From positions 1-64,000 of the forward strand of contig NZ_AROI01000022.1 in NCBI RefSeq assembly GCF_000410875.1: a stretch of DNA of 64,000 bases, read 5' to 3'. Below, in pieces: positions 19,167-28,184 of the stretch. Numbering within the stretch: position 1 is the stretch's first letter; every line of letters starts with the position of its first letter. The position numbers and the translations under genes are program-made. Below the pieces are notes generated by a model. The model was not told the DNA's origin and searched no databases. It worked only from the letters and a program-made list of their open reading frames with translations. Origin of the DNA: Halopseudomonas pelagia CL-AP6 (lineage in GTDB: Bacteria > Pseudomonadota > Gammaproteobacteria > Pseudomonadales > Pseudomonadaceae).

Positions 19167-19961
19167 TCAAGCCACCTGCTCGCGACGCGGAACAGCCTGA
19201 GCCAGCAAATAGCGCAACAGTGCCCGGTAGGCCAGTACGCCGCGTGCGCCGACATCCAGCCTGGACGGCACCAACCCGGCCCGGCTGGCGTCTCGCAGCT
19301 TGGTATCTATAGGCACATAAGCCTGCCACAGGTGGTCCGGATAATCACGCCGCAGCATCCGCAGTGTGCTTAATGATGCCTGGGTACGCCGGTCAAACAA
19401 TGTGGGTACTATGGTGTAAGGCAGTGCCTGTTTGCGCGAGCGGTTGACCATATCCAGCGTATGCACCATACGCTCCAGGCCCTTGAGCGCCAGAAATTCG
19501 GTCTGTACCGGAATGATCAGTTGCTCACAGGCAGCCAGGGCATTGATCATCGACACACCCAGCAACGGCGGGCTGTCGATCAAGACAAATTGGTAGTCAT
19601 CCCAGAGCTGCGCCAGCGCACGCGACAACACCAGGCCAAAGCCGCCCTGGGCGGCTGATTGGCGCTCCAGCGTGGCCAATGAAGTACTGGAGGGCAGTAA
19701 CCGAATATTCTCATGACTGGTCTCCAGCAACAGCGCCTTGGCCAGTCCTTCGGGAACCTGACCCTTGTGCTGGAACAGGTTGAAAACACTGCTGGTCAGA
19801 GTATCGGGGTCATGACCGAAATAACTGGTCATCGATCCGTGGGGGTCAAGATCGACCACCAGTACACGCTGGCCTTGATCCGCCAACAGGCCAGCCAGGG
19901 CCACTGCGGTGGTGGTCTTGCCCACCCCACCTTTTTGATTGGCCACGGCCCAGACTTTCAT
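19167..19961 (-). CDS. ParA/Soj-family ATPase of the chemotaxis cluster (ParC type)
   Basis: MinD/ParA-fold ATPase of 264 residues that probably positions chemotaxis arrays at the pole. The deviant Walker A KGGVGKTTT lies near the N terminus; LVVDLDPHGSMTSYFG and VLIDSPPLLG are the other nucleotide motifs. I start it at MKVWAVANQKGG because GGAGG is placed correctly before that ATG, although the frame is open to 20024. It is 157 bases from motD and 127 from the ParP-like gene. Confidence 0.9.
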   Translation of the reverse strand: MKVWAVANQKGGVGKTTTAVALAGLLADQGQRVLVVDLDPHGSMTSYFGHDPDTLTSSVFNLFQHKGQVPEGLAKALLLETSHENIRLLPSSTSLATLERQSAAQGGFGLVLSRALAQLWDDYQFVLIDSPPLLGVSMINALAACEQLIIPVQTEFLALKGLERMVHTLDMVNRSRKQALPYTIVPTLFDRRTQASLSTLRMLRRDYPDHLWQAYVPIDTKLRDASRAGLVPSRLDVGARGVLAYRALLRYLLAQAVPRREQVA

Positions 19962-20060
19962 AACCTTCCTCCGGGAGGATGCTACCGACGCGGCGCGTGC
20001 GGCCCACCCCTCCAACGACAACAAAATGACGCCACGAGCATCAGGTGACGACTGAACAAC

Positions 20061-20903
20061 TTACATTGCAGGAGCCGTGCCAGATACCGCAGGAGCCGTG
20101 CCCGCCCCGTTGCGCGCTTCGCGCATAGTATCTACGGCCTCACCCTGGCCACTACGAAAAGCCTCGTGGCGGGTATCCAGGTGACGTGAAATCAACAGTA
20201 CCACACGCCGATTAGCCCGCCGCCCCGCCGCAGTCGTATTGTCCGCAACCGGACGAAACTCGCCATAACCGACCGCCGCCATCCGCTCTGGACCGACCCC
20301 GCCAATGCCCAGCATGCGCACTACGCTGGCGGCCCGCGCCGCCGACAGTTCCCAGTTGGTCGGGTAGAGCCTGGAGTTAATCGGAATATTGTCAGTGAAG
20401 CCTTCGACATGAATCGGATTCTGGTACGGCGCCAAAATCGTGGCGATGCGCGCAATCAGGTCAAAGCCGGCATCCAACGGCAAGGCATCGCCGCTGGGGA
20501 ACAGCAAGCTGGAATTAAGCTCGATTTCAATCCATAACTCATTGCCGCGCACTTCCAGATCGCCTGCAGAAATCAGCTCGCCAAACGCGGTCTGCATGGC
20601 TGCGGTAATATCCTGCAGGGCGTCAGCAGGAGCCCCTTCGCCGTCACCACCAACCGTGCCAACGGCTTCGCTGCGATTCAGGCCACGGGGTATTTCCTGG
20701 CCAATCTGAATGGGGTCCATGGAGCGCTGGGGCTGATTGAACGCGCCCACCAGCGTGTCTGAGAGCACTTTGTATTTGCCCTCATTGACCGACGAGATGG
20801 AATACATGACGACAAAAAAGGCAAAAAGCAGGGTAATGAAGTCCGCGTAGGAGACCAGCCAGCGCTCGTGATTCTCGTGCTCTTCCTGTCGACGACGACG
20901 CAT
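20061..20903 (-). CDS. motD: flagellar stator protein MotD (MotB family)
   Basis: Peptidoglycan-binding half of the second flagellar stator. The 280-residue protein has a basic cytoplasmic start (MRRRRQEEHENHERW), one membrane helix (about 20-42) with the proton-path aspartate in SYADFITLLFAFFVVMYS, a plug region and an OmpA domain (about 140-250) with the GFTDN..NWELSAARAASVV signature. It follows motC at 14 bases. Confidence 0.94.
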   Translation of the reverse strand: MRRRRQEEHENHERWLVSYADFITLLFAFFVVMYSISSVNEGKYKVLSDTLVGAFNQPQRSMDPIQIGQEIPRGLNRSEAVGTVGGDGEGAPADALQDITAAMQTAFGELISAGDLEVRGNELWIEIELNSSLLFPSGDALPLDAGFDLIARIATILAPYQNPIHVEGFTDNIPINSRLYPTNWELSAARAASVVRMLGIGGVGPERMAAVGYGEFRPVADNTTAAGRRANRRVVLLISRHLDTRHEAFRSGQGEAVDTMREARNGAGTAPAVSGTAPAM

Positions 20904-20917
20904 GCCCTGCCCCCCTG

Positions 20918-21658
20918 TTAGCCCAGGAAGCCCTCGAGCTTCATTTCAATGGACCGCGGGTTTTCCCCTTCGGCGATGGACAGTAAACCTTCCAATAGCA
21001 TTTCACGGTAGCGTGATTGCTCGAGAACCACAGCCTTGAGCTTGTTCGCGATTGGCAGTAGAAACAAGTTAGCCAATGCCACACCGTAGATGGTCGCGAC
21101 AAACGCCACGGCAATACCGGTACCCAGCATTGAGGGGTCAGCCAGATTACCCATAACATGAATCAGGCCCATCACCGCGCCGATGATACCAATGGTCGGC
21201 GAATAGCCGCCCATACTCTCATAGACCTTGGCGGCCATCAGATCGTGGCTTTCGCGGGTCAGCAGATCGACCTCGAGAATGCTCCGCAGGGCTTCCGGCT
21301 CACTACCGTCGACCAGCAACTGCAAGCCTTTGCGGGCGAAGAAATCGGACTCCATTTCGGCAATTTGTTCCAAGCCCAGCAGGCCTTCCTTGCGCGCTAT
21401 GGTGCTCCAGCTGATGACTTGATTGATCCCTTCCTGCAGCCGATTGCTCGGCGGGAAGATAATCCAGCGGGCGATAACCAAGGCCCGCTTGAAGACTTTC
21501 AGGGGCGTCTGGATAAAGGCCGCCCCCAGGGTTCCGCCAAACACAATCAAGGCTGCCGGGCCATTGAGCAGGGCTGTGGCGTGCCCGCCCTCAAGATAAT
21601 TGCCACCCAGAACAGCCACAAAGGCAAGGATAATGCCGATGATGCTGAGGATATCCAT
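20918..21658 (-). CDS. motC: flagellar stator protein MotC (MotA family)
   Basis: Proton-channel half of the MotCD stator. The 246-residue protein has four membrane helices. The first pair is followed by a large cytoplasmic loop containing REGLLGLEQIAE, and the last pair contains the MotA signature SPTIGIIGAVMGLIHVMGNL. It overlaps the cheB stop by one base (TGATG) and precedes motD. Confidence 0.95.
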   Translation of the reverse strand: MDILSIIGIILAFVAVLGGNYLEGGHATALLNGPAALIVFGGTLGAAFIQTPLKVFKRALVIARWIIFPPSNRLQEGINQVISWSTIARKEGLLGLEQIAEMESDFFARKGLQLLVDGSEPEALRSILEVDLLTRESHDLMAAKVYESMGGYSPTIGIIGAVMGLIHVMGNLADPSMLGTGIAVAFVATIYGVALANLFLLPIANKLKAVVLEQSRYREMLLEGLLSIAEGENPRSIEMKLEGFLG

Positions 21659-22764
21659 CAGCTAAGCTCTGCCAGATAGCGGCCAATATCATCCAGGCTG
21701 TAAATGCCGTCGGCCAGATTAGCTTTGGCAATGGCCATGGGCATGCCATAGATCACGCAGCTGGCCTCGTCCTGCGCCCAGATATCGCTGCCGGCGGTCT
21801 TCAGCATGCGCGCGCCTTCGCGGCCATCCGAACCCATACCGGTCAACACCACCCCGAGCACCTTGTCCCGAAACGCTTTGGCAGCCGAGCCAAAAGTCAC
21901 ATCCACACAGGGCTTGAAATTCAGCCGCTCGTCGCCAGGCAAAATGCGCACAATACCGCGACCATCGAGCATCATTTGCTTACCGCCCGGTGCCAACAAG
22001 GCCATACCGGGCTTGAGTGTGTCGCCGTCTTCGGCCTCTTTAACACGAATCTTGCACAGCTTGTCCAAACGCTCGGCAAAGGCCTTGGTGAACGCGGCCG
22101 GCATATGCTGGATCAGCAGCAACGGTGCCGGGAAGTTGGCGGGTAACTGGGTCAGCACCTTTTGCAGGGCGACAGGCCCCCCGGTCGACGTGCCGATGGC
22201 GACCAGTTGATACTGTTTTTTGCGTGGCGCGGGGCTGTTACTGCGCGGCGCAACCGGCCGTGCAGCGGGTGTTGGCTGGCTGGGACGCAAGGCTGGTCGG
22301 GTGCTTGCCGGTGCCCCGCTGGGCGCTGGTGCTGCACTGGCTAGCCCCAGCCCGAGCGAACGCCGATTGGTACGCGCCAGTGTATGTACTCGCTCACACA
22401 GCAGTTGCCGAACTTTGTCCGGGTTACGTGAAATGTCTTCGAAATTCTTCGGCAGATAATCTGCCGCACCGGCGTCCAGCGCATCCAGGCTGACCCGCGC
22501 GCCTTCATAGGTCAGTGAGGAAAACATCAAGACTGCAGTAGGACAGCGCTGCATGATCTCGCGCACGGCGGTGATGCCATCCATCACCGGCATCTCGTAA
22601 TCCATGGTGATCACATCCGGATGCAATGCCAGCGTTTGATCCACCGCTTCGCGGCCATTGGAGGCCGTACCGACTACCTGGATTTGCGGATCTCCGGCAA
22701 GGATCTCCGTTACCCGGCGGCGAAAGAAACCCGAGTCATCCACCACCAGAACCTTGACCGCCAT
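21658..22764 (-). CDS. cheB: chemotaxis methylesterase/glutamine deamidase CheB
   Basis: Response regulator that removes receptor methyl groups when phosphorylated by CheA. The 368-residue protein has an N-terminal receiver (1-120, phospho-acceptor Asp55 in [12 protein letters not shown]), a P/A/R-rich linker (about 140-175) and the esterase domain with catalytic Ser in GTSTGG, His in IQHMP and Asp in GMGSDG. No CheR is present nearby; in Pseudomonas it is encoded elsewhere. Confidence 0.96.
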   Translation of the reverse strand: MAVKVLVVDDSGFFRRRVTEILAGDPQIQVVGTASNGREAVDQTLALHPDVITMDYEMPVMDGITAVREIMQRCPTAVLMFSSLTYEGARVSLDALDAGAADYLPKNFEDISRNPDKVRQLLCERVHTLARTNRRSLGLGLASAAPAPSGAPASTRPALRPSQPTPAARPVAPRSNSPAPRKKQYQLVAIGTSTGGPVALQKVLTQLPANFPAPLLLIQHMPAAFTKAFAERLDKLCKIRVKEAEDGDTLKPGMALLAPGGKQMMLDGRGIVRILPGDERLNFKPCVDVTFGSAAKAFRDKVLGVVLTGMGSDGREGARMLKTAGSDIWAQDEASCVIYGMPMAIAKANLADGIYSLDDIGRYLAELS

Positions 22765-22851
22765 ACACTCTCCTGAAACCTGCCCGGATCACCCGCCGTA
22801 TGGCGGCCCATCCTGATAACCATCCTTGCAATAATACTGATACCAGCTCGA

Positions 22852-25065
22852 CTAGCCGCGACGCGCATAGCGCTTGAGCAGGCTGGGAATATCCAGAATC
22901 AGGGCAATACGACCGTCGCCGGTAATAGTCGCGCCCGACATGCCCGCAGTGCCCTGCAACATACGGCCCAGCGGCTTGATCACCACCTCTTCCTGACCGA
23001 CCAGTTGGTCGACCACAAAACCGACCCGCTGGGTACCCACCGAGACAATCACCACACTGGAGGCAGAGCGGTCACTGGTATCTTCCACACCCGGCATCAA
23101 CCAGCGCTTGAGGAAAAACAGCGGCAAAGCCTTTTCCCTGACGATGATGACTTCCTGGCCATCCACCACGTTGGTACGAGACAGATCGAGACTGTATATC
23201 TCATTGACGCTGACCAGGGGCAGCGCAAAGGCCTGATTAGCGAGCATGACCATCAGCGTCGGCATGATCGCCAGCGTCAACGGCACTTTGATAACAATAC
23301 GACTGCCCTGGCCCTTGGTCGACTGGATAGCGATAGTGCCATTGAGCTGGGAAATCTTGGTCTTGACCACGTCCATGCCGACACCACGGCCGGACACGTC
23401 GGATATTTCTGTTTTGGTGGAAAAACCCGGCTCGAGGATCAGATCGAAGCATTCGCTTTCGCTCAGCCGATCTGCAGCGTCTTTTTCCATCATGCCTTTT
23501 TCAACCGCCTTGGCGCGCAGTACTTCCGCATCCATACCACGGCCGTCATCGGTAATCGTCAGCAGAATGTGGTCGCCTTCCTGCTCGGCGGCGAGTACCA
23601 CCTTGCCGGTGCGTGACTTGCCCGCCGCTTCACGCTCATGGGGCAGCTCAATGCCGTGGTCTACCGAATTGCGCACCAAATGCACCAACGGATCAGCCAG
23701 GGCCTCGACCAGGTTCTTGTCCAGATCGGTTTCTTCACCGACCAGCTCGAGGTTGATTTCTTTTTTCAGGTTGCGCGCCAGGTCGCGGACCACCCGTGGG
23801 AAGCGGCCGAAGACTTTCTTGATCGGCTGCATGCGCGTTTTCATCACCGAAGACTGCAGGTCAGCGGTCACCACATCCAGGTTGCCGACCGCCTTGTTCA
23901 ACTCTTCATCACCACTGCTCAAGCCCAGGCGCACCAGACGGTTGCGCACCAACACCAGCTCGCCGACCATATTCATGATCTCGTCAAGGCGCGCGGTATC
24001 GACCCGCACGCTGGTCTCTGCGGCAGGGCTGTCCAATGCCGGCTGTTTATCCTTGACTGGCTCGGCTGCGACTGCAGCAGCCGATTTCGCCGCTGGCGGC
24101 GACGCCTTGGCTACCGGTTTAACGGCGGCGGCAACTTTTGCTACTGGCGCGCTTGCCGGGGCAGCCGCTGGAGCATCCAGCTTGCCTGGCGCATGACCAC
24201 TGCCATGCAACTGATCCAGCAACGCCTCAAATTCATCGTCGGTAATATGCTCAGGCTCATCTACACCTGGGCTAGGTGCCTGAGCGGCAAGCGCGGCTGG
24301 TGGCTCTATTGTGCCTGGCGCAGCGCCTTTGCCATGTAGCTCGTCCAACAGGGCTTCGAATTCGTCATCGTTGATCTCATCACCGTTACCCACTGGGCTG
24401 GCAGCCGGGCTGGCAACCACAGCGGCTGGGATAGACGCCTGACCGCCGCCATGCAACTGATCTAGCAGGGCTTCAAATTCGTCATCAGTGATTTCATCAC
24501 CGGCCTCTGACGCTGGGGCAGCAGCCATCACCGGCACAGCCTCTTCACTAGCAACCGCAGCAGGGCCATGCAGGGCTTCGAGCAATTGCTCGAACTCATC
24601 GTCGGTAACATCGGCCGAGCTATCGGAATCAACTGCTGGCGCGGCAGAGGAGCTCGCAGTAACCGCTGCGGCGGATGCAGGTACCGCCAGACGAGCGAGA
24701 GCTTCCAGCAGCTCCGGGTCGGCCGGCTGGGGAGATTCCCCTTCGCGCACCTGGCTGAACATCTCGTTAACGCTGTCGAGCGCCTGCAGCACCACGTCCA
24801 TCAGCTCTGAATCGACCTGACGCTCGCCCTTGCGCAGAATATCAAAGACGTTTTCCGCGATATGGCAGCAGCCTACCAGTGCATCAAGCTGCAGAAAGCC
24901 AGCGCCGCCCTTGACCGTATGAAAGCCGCGAAAGATGGCATTGAGCAGATTGGTGTCATCAGGGCGGTTCTCCAGATCGACCAGTTGCTCTGACAACAGC
25001 TCAAGGATTTCTCCGGCTTCCACCAGAAAATCCTGAAGAATTTCCTCATCCGCATCAAAACTCAT
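22852..25065 (-). CDS. cheA: chemotaxis histidine kinase CheA
   Basis: Kinase of the chemotaxis array, phosphorylating CheY and CheB. The 737 residues run as an Hpt domain (1-105, phospho-His49 in FHTVKGGAGF) and a long acidic/alanine linker. Then come the dimerisation domain from about 355 (LDEIMNMVGELVLVRNRL), the ATPase (about 430-575, with N box LVRNSVDHGIE and G boxes DDGRGMD and GRGVGMDVV) and the CheW-like domain (about 590-737). The linker holds four copies of a DDEFExLLDxLHG motif near residues 152, 190, 230 and 273. No separate CheY-binding P2 domain is obvious. Confidence 0.96.
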   Translation of the reverse strand: MSFDADEEILQDFLVEAGEILELLSEQLVDLENRPDDTNLLNAIFRGFHTVKGGAGFLQLDALVGCCHIAENVFDILRKGERQVDSELMDVVLQALDSVNEMFSQVREGESPQPADPELLEALARLAVPASAAAVTASSSAAPAVDSDSSADVTDDEFEQLLEALHGPAAVASEEAVPVMAAAPASEAGDEITDDEFEALLDQLHGGGQASIPAAVVASPAASPVGNGDEINDDEFEALLDELHGKGAAPGTIEPPAALAAQAPSPGVDEPEHITDDEFEALLDQLHGSGHAPGKLDAPAAAPASAPVAKVAAAVKPVAKASPPAAKSAAAVAAEPVKDKQPALDSPAAETSVRVDTARLDEIMNMVGELVLVRNRLVRLGLSSGDEELNKAVGNLDVVTADLQSSVMKTRMQPIKKVFGRFPRVVRDLARNLKKEINLELVGEETDLDKNLVEALADPLVHLVRNSVDHGIELPHEREAAGKSRTGKVVLAAEQEGDHILLTITDDGRGMDAEVLRAKAVEKGMMEKDAADRLSESECFDLILEPGFSTKTEISDVSGRGVGMDVVKTKISQLNGTIAIQSTKGQGSRIVIKVPLTLAIMPTLMVMLANQAFALPLVSVNEIYSLDLSRTNVVDGQEVIIVREKALPLFFLKRWLMPGVEDTSDRSASSVVIVSVGTQRVGFVVDQLVGQEEVVIKPLGRMLQGTAGMSGATITGDGRIALILDIPSLLKRYARRG

Positions 25066-25091
25066 GCATCCACTCCCGGGCGTGCTTGTAG

Positions 25092-25886
25092 TTAGAAGCC
25101 CAGACTGGAGAGAAGATCATCGACTTCATCCTGTCCGGATACAACGTCTTCTCTTTTATCGGCATGAATCTGCGGACCTTCACCCCTGGGAGAGACTTTT
25201 TTTGTTTCCAGCTCAGATTGAGCGTGGTTGATGCCGGCAATGCGATCAACCTGACCCGCCATACGGACCAGATTAACCAAGCTTTCTTCCACGTCATGCA
25301 CCAGGGCAGTCACACGCTTGATCACCTGGCCGGTGAGATCCTGATAATCCTGGGCAATAAGAATGTCATTCAGATGCGCACTGACCTGAGCACTGGAGTC
25401 CTCGGTCTGGGCAAGGAACTCGCCCATTCGCTTGTACAGCTCGCGAAACTCCCCAGCTTCCATTTCACGGCGCTGCAAGCGTTGCCAATCGGCCCGCAGA
25501 GCACTGGCTTGCTGACCTAAGCTACTGATAATCGGTGCGCTGCTTTCGACCAGATCCATAGTCCGGTTGGCGGCCTTGTCGGTCAGCTTCACCACGTAAT
25601 CAAGGCGGTCGGACGCATCCGAAATGGTCGAGACTTCAGTGCCTTCACCCAGCGCGTGAGAGGTATCGACCTGAAAGTTGACGATGGAATTGTGCAGTGC
25701 GCGGGTCAGTTGCCCCACTTCGTAATACAGGCCCCGGTCGCGGGCCTGATTGATCGCATGTATCACCAGGATGGCTTCGCCATACTGGCCTTGCTCCAGG
25801 TAGTCGACCAGTTGCCGCGCATTATCCTTAAGGGAATGTTCAAATTCCTGAGCGGTCGCCTGGCCGGGATCCTTACTTAATGCCAT
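25092..25886 (-). CDS. cheZ: CheY phosphatase CheZ
   Basis: Promotes dephosphorylation of CheY-P. The 264-residue protein is almost wholly helical. The catalytic region is HLNDILIAQDYQDLTGQVIKRV (about 165-187), with the key Gln in DYQDLTGQ. The extreme C terminus DEVDDLLSSLGF is the CheY-binding peptide typical of CheZ. It lies between cheY and cheA with short gaps. Confidence 0.95.
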   Translation of the reverse strand: MALSKDPGQATAQEFEHSLKDNARQLVDYLEQGQYGEAILVIHAINQARDRGLYYEVGQLTRALHNSIVNFQVDTSHALGEGTEVSTISDASDRLDYVVKLTDKAANRTMDLVESSAPIISSLGQQASALRADWQRLQRREMEAGEFRELYKRMGEFLAQTEDSSAQVSAHLNDILIAQDYQDLTGQVIKRVTALVHDVEESLVNLVRMAGQVDRIAGINHAQSELETKKVSPRGEGPQIHADKREDVVSGQDEVDDLLSSLGF

Positions 25887-25907
25887 AACCTGTACCCCGG
25901 ATAATTA

Positions 25908-26285
25908 TTATTTGGCCTGAACCCGCTCGAAGATCTTCTCGATCTTTTCTTTCAACGCTTGAGCGGTAAAAGGCTTGACCACGTAACCGTTAACACCGGC
26001 CTGGGCGGCTTCGATGATCTGATCGCGCTTGGCTTCGGCCGTTACCATCAGTACCGGCAAATGCTTCAATCGCTCATCAGCGCGCACCGCTCGCAGCAGA
26101 TCAATGCCGCTCATGCCCGGCATGTTCCAGTCGGTGACGAGGAAATCGAAGCTGCCACTTTGCAGCATTGGCAATGCCGAGGTCCCATCATCGGCTTCTG
26201 CGGTATTGGTGAACCCCAGGTCGCGCAATAGATTCTTGATGATGCGCCTCATCGTTGAAAAATCATCAACGATGAGAATTTTCAT
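25908..26285 (-). CDS. cheY: chemotaxis response regulator CheY
   Basis: Single receiver domain of 125 residues that controls the flagellar motor. It has the acidic pocket at VDD (7-8), phospho-acceptor Asp52 in VTDWNMPGM, conserved Thr/Ala in VTAEAK and Lys in VVKPFT. The start [14 protein letters not shown] is the Pseudomonas N terminus. The frame is open to 26357, and GGAGG lies about 17 bases before the ATG, so a longer form from an upstream TTG cannot be excluded. Confidence 0.96.
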   Translation of the reverse strand: MKILIVDDFSTMRRIIKNLLRDLGFTNTAEADDGTSALPMLQSGSFDFLVTDWNMPGMSGIDLLRAVRADERLKHLPVLMVTAEAKRDQIIEAAQAGVNGYVVKPFTAQALKEKIEKIFERVQAK

Positions 26286-26453
26286 ATTCTTGTCCAAGTC
26301 GACCTCCGTACAAACCAGGAAGAGTGCACTGTCACACCCCGTTAAGCTACTGGCCAAAAAGCCTGTTTAACTTATTTGCGGCCAGTGTACCCGCAGTCGC
26401 CGTTCGGCGCTGCGTTCGCTGCCACTCCTACTCATCTTGCTGGACTTACGCTA

Positions 26454-26550
26454 CTGAACACCTTTTACTGAATACTGCCCTACTAAGCGCTGTCCTACTA
26501 AGCGCTGCCCTACTGAACACGGCCCTAATAAACACTGTTTTAATAAACCC
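26454..26550. repeat. 15-bp tandem repeats between cheY and fliA
   Basis: About six degenerate 15-base units follow in phase: TGAATACTGCCCTAC (26469), TAAGCGCTGTCCTAC (26484), TAAGCGCTGCCCTAC (26499), TGAACACGGCCCTAA (26514) and TAAACACTGTTTTAA (26529), with partial units at each side. They fill most of the 294-base space between cheY and fliA. No gene is supported there. Confidence 0.85.
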
Positions 26551-26579
26551 AGGGCATTGTCCGGATACCACGAACAAAA

Positions 26580-27317
26580 TCAATCGTTTCGCCATCCGCT
26601 GAGCCGTGCGCGCAATCGCGCCGCGCACTGGCTGTGCAACTGACTGACGCGGGACTCGCTGACGCCGAGTACTGCGCCAATTTCTTTCAAGTTCAGCTCT
26701 TCATCGTAATACAGCGACAGCAATAAGCGTTCACGTTCTGGCAATCCTTCGATTGCCTCGACCAACGCAGCGCGAAAACGCTGATCCTGCAAACCGCCCA
26801 ATGGCTCTTCATCACTGTGCGCGTCGGCCCGGGTACCGCTCTCAATCAACTCGTCAAAGCTGAACAGCTTACTCCCCGACGTATCGTTAAGAATGGCGTA
26901 GTACTCATCCAGACTCATCTCCAACTCGGCGGCAATTTCATGGTCCTTGGCGTCCCGCCCCAGGCGCGACTCTACTGTACGCACGGCGTCACTGACCATG
27001 CGCGTATTGCGATGTACCGAACGCGGTGCCCAGTCACCCTTACGCACTTCGTCAAGCATGGCACCGCGTATGCGGATGCCGGCATACGTCTCGAAGCTGG
27101 CACCTTTGCCGCTTTCAAATTTGCGCGAGGCTTCGAGCAGGCCGATCATCCCCGCCTGGATAAGATCATCAACCTGAACACTGGAGGGTAGACGGGCAAG
27201 CATATGGTAAGCGATACGTTTAACCAGCGGGGCGTGCTGGGAGACCAATTGATCTTGATTGTTAGCGGAACACTGTGCGCGTGTATACATGCTCAATCCA
27301 CCAGCCGTTTGGGTCAT
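26580..27317 (-). CDS. fliA: flagellar sigma factor FliA (sigma28)
   Basis: Directs RNA polymerase to late flagellar and chemotaxis promoters. The 245-residue protein has sigma regions 2 (DLIQAGMIGLLEASRKFESGKG), 3 and 4 (LNLKEIGAVLGVSESRVSQLHSQ). Its ATG overlaps the fleN stop (ATGA), which supports this start; a second ATG nine codons on (MYTRAQ) is possible. It sits in the conserved flhF-fleN-fliA-cheY order. Confidence 0.96.
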   Translation of the reverse strand: MTQTAGGLSMYTRAQCSANNQDQLVSQHAPLVKRIAYHMLARLPSSVQVDDLIQAGMIGLLEASRKFESGKGASFETYAGIRIRGAMLDEVRKGDWAPRSVHRNTRMVSDAVRTVESRLGRDAKDHEIAAELEMSLDEYYAILNDTSGSKLFSFDELIESGTRADAHSDEEPLGGLQDQRFRAALVEAIEGLPERERLLLSLYYDEELNLKEIGAVLGVSESRVSQLHSQCAARLRARLSGWRND

Positions 27318-28141
27318 AGGCCTGAACCCGTCTGCTGCACCAGGCGCTCGACGAAAAATTCAAGATGCCCCCGTGGGTTGGCCGGTAGCGGCCAGGCATC
27401 GACTTTTTGCGCAATGCCTCGAATGGCGATAGAGGCCTTGCTGCGCGGAAACACATCATAGATGGCGCGCTGCTTTTGCACTGCCTTGCGAACATTTTCA
27501 TCATAAGGCACAGCACCAACATACTGCAGCGCAACATCGAGGAATCGATCAGTTACCTTGGTCAGCTTAGCAAAAACCGTTCGGCCTTCCTGTGGCGTAT
27601 GAACCATATTGGCCAAAACGCGGAAGCGGGTCATGCCGTGATCGCGGTTGAGCAGTTTGATCAAGGCATAAGCGTCAGTGATCGAGGTCGGCTCATCACA
27701 GACCACCACCAGAACCTCCTGGGCAGCGCGAACGAAGCTGACCACCGAATCGCCAATCCCCGCCGCCGTATCGACAATCAGCACGTCAATGCTGTCACCA
27801 ATATCGCTGAACGCCTGTATCAGGCCCGCGTGTTGCTGGGGATTTAGATTGACCATGGTCGCGGCGCCCGAGGCGGCAGGCACAATGCGCATGCCACCAG
27901 GGCCGGTGAGCAGAACATCGCGCAATTCGCAGGTTCCTTCGAGCACATCCGCCAGCGTGGCCTTGGGCCTGAGGCCAAGCAATACATCAACATTGGCTAG
28001 ACCAAGGTCGGCATCAAGCAGCACCACGCGCCGCCCCATGTCTGCCAGGGCCATGCCCAGGTTGACCGAGACGTTGGTTTTGCCGATACCGCCCTTGCCG
28101 CCAGTGACTGCGATCACCTGAACCGGATGTTTGCTGCCCAT
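27314..28141 (-). CDS. fleN: flagellar number regulator FleN (FlhG)
   Basis: MinD-like ATPase that limits flagellar number by antagonising FleQ. The 275-residue protein carries the deviant Walker A TGGKGGIGKTNVSVNLG at about 14-30, LLDADLGLANVDVLLG and VLIVDTAAGIGDSV. It is coupled to fliA and follows flhF by 43 bases. Confidence 0.96.
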   Translation of the reverse strand: MGSKHPVQVIAVTGGKGGIGKTNVSVNLGMALADMGRRVVLLDADLGLANVDVLLGLRPKATLADVLEGTCELRDVLLTGPGGMRIVPAASGAATMVNLNPQQHAGLIQAFSDIGDSIDVLIVDTAAGIGDSVVSFVRAAQEVLVVVCDEPTSITDAYALIKLLNRDHGMTRFRVLANMVHTPQEGRTVFAKLTKVTDRFLDVALQYVGAVPYDENVRKAVQKQRAIYDVFPRSKASIAIRGIAQKVDAWPLPANPRGHLEFFVERLVQQTGSGL

Positions 28142-28184
28142 CTGCGTGGATTACCTTGTTAGCAATAAAACTGTTGAACGTCCG

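Noticed and set aside
19167-19961. ParA gene as sign of a plasmid or partition locus
   Set aside because: No parB partner or parS-like sites are seen, and its position between motD and the ParP-like gene is the chemotaxis-array arrangement of Pseudomonas.
26286-26400. Sigma28 promoter before cheY
   Set aside because: TTAAACAGG and GCCAGTAG are seen on the minus strand, but spacing is about four bases short and the -10 half is poor.
26324-26602. 92-codon plus-strand frame between cheY and fliA
   Set aside because: Its periodic LLNTALLSAVLLSAALLNTA sequence is produced by the 15-bp repeats; no ribosome site.
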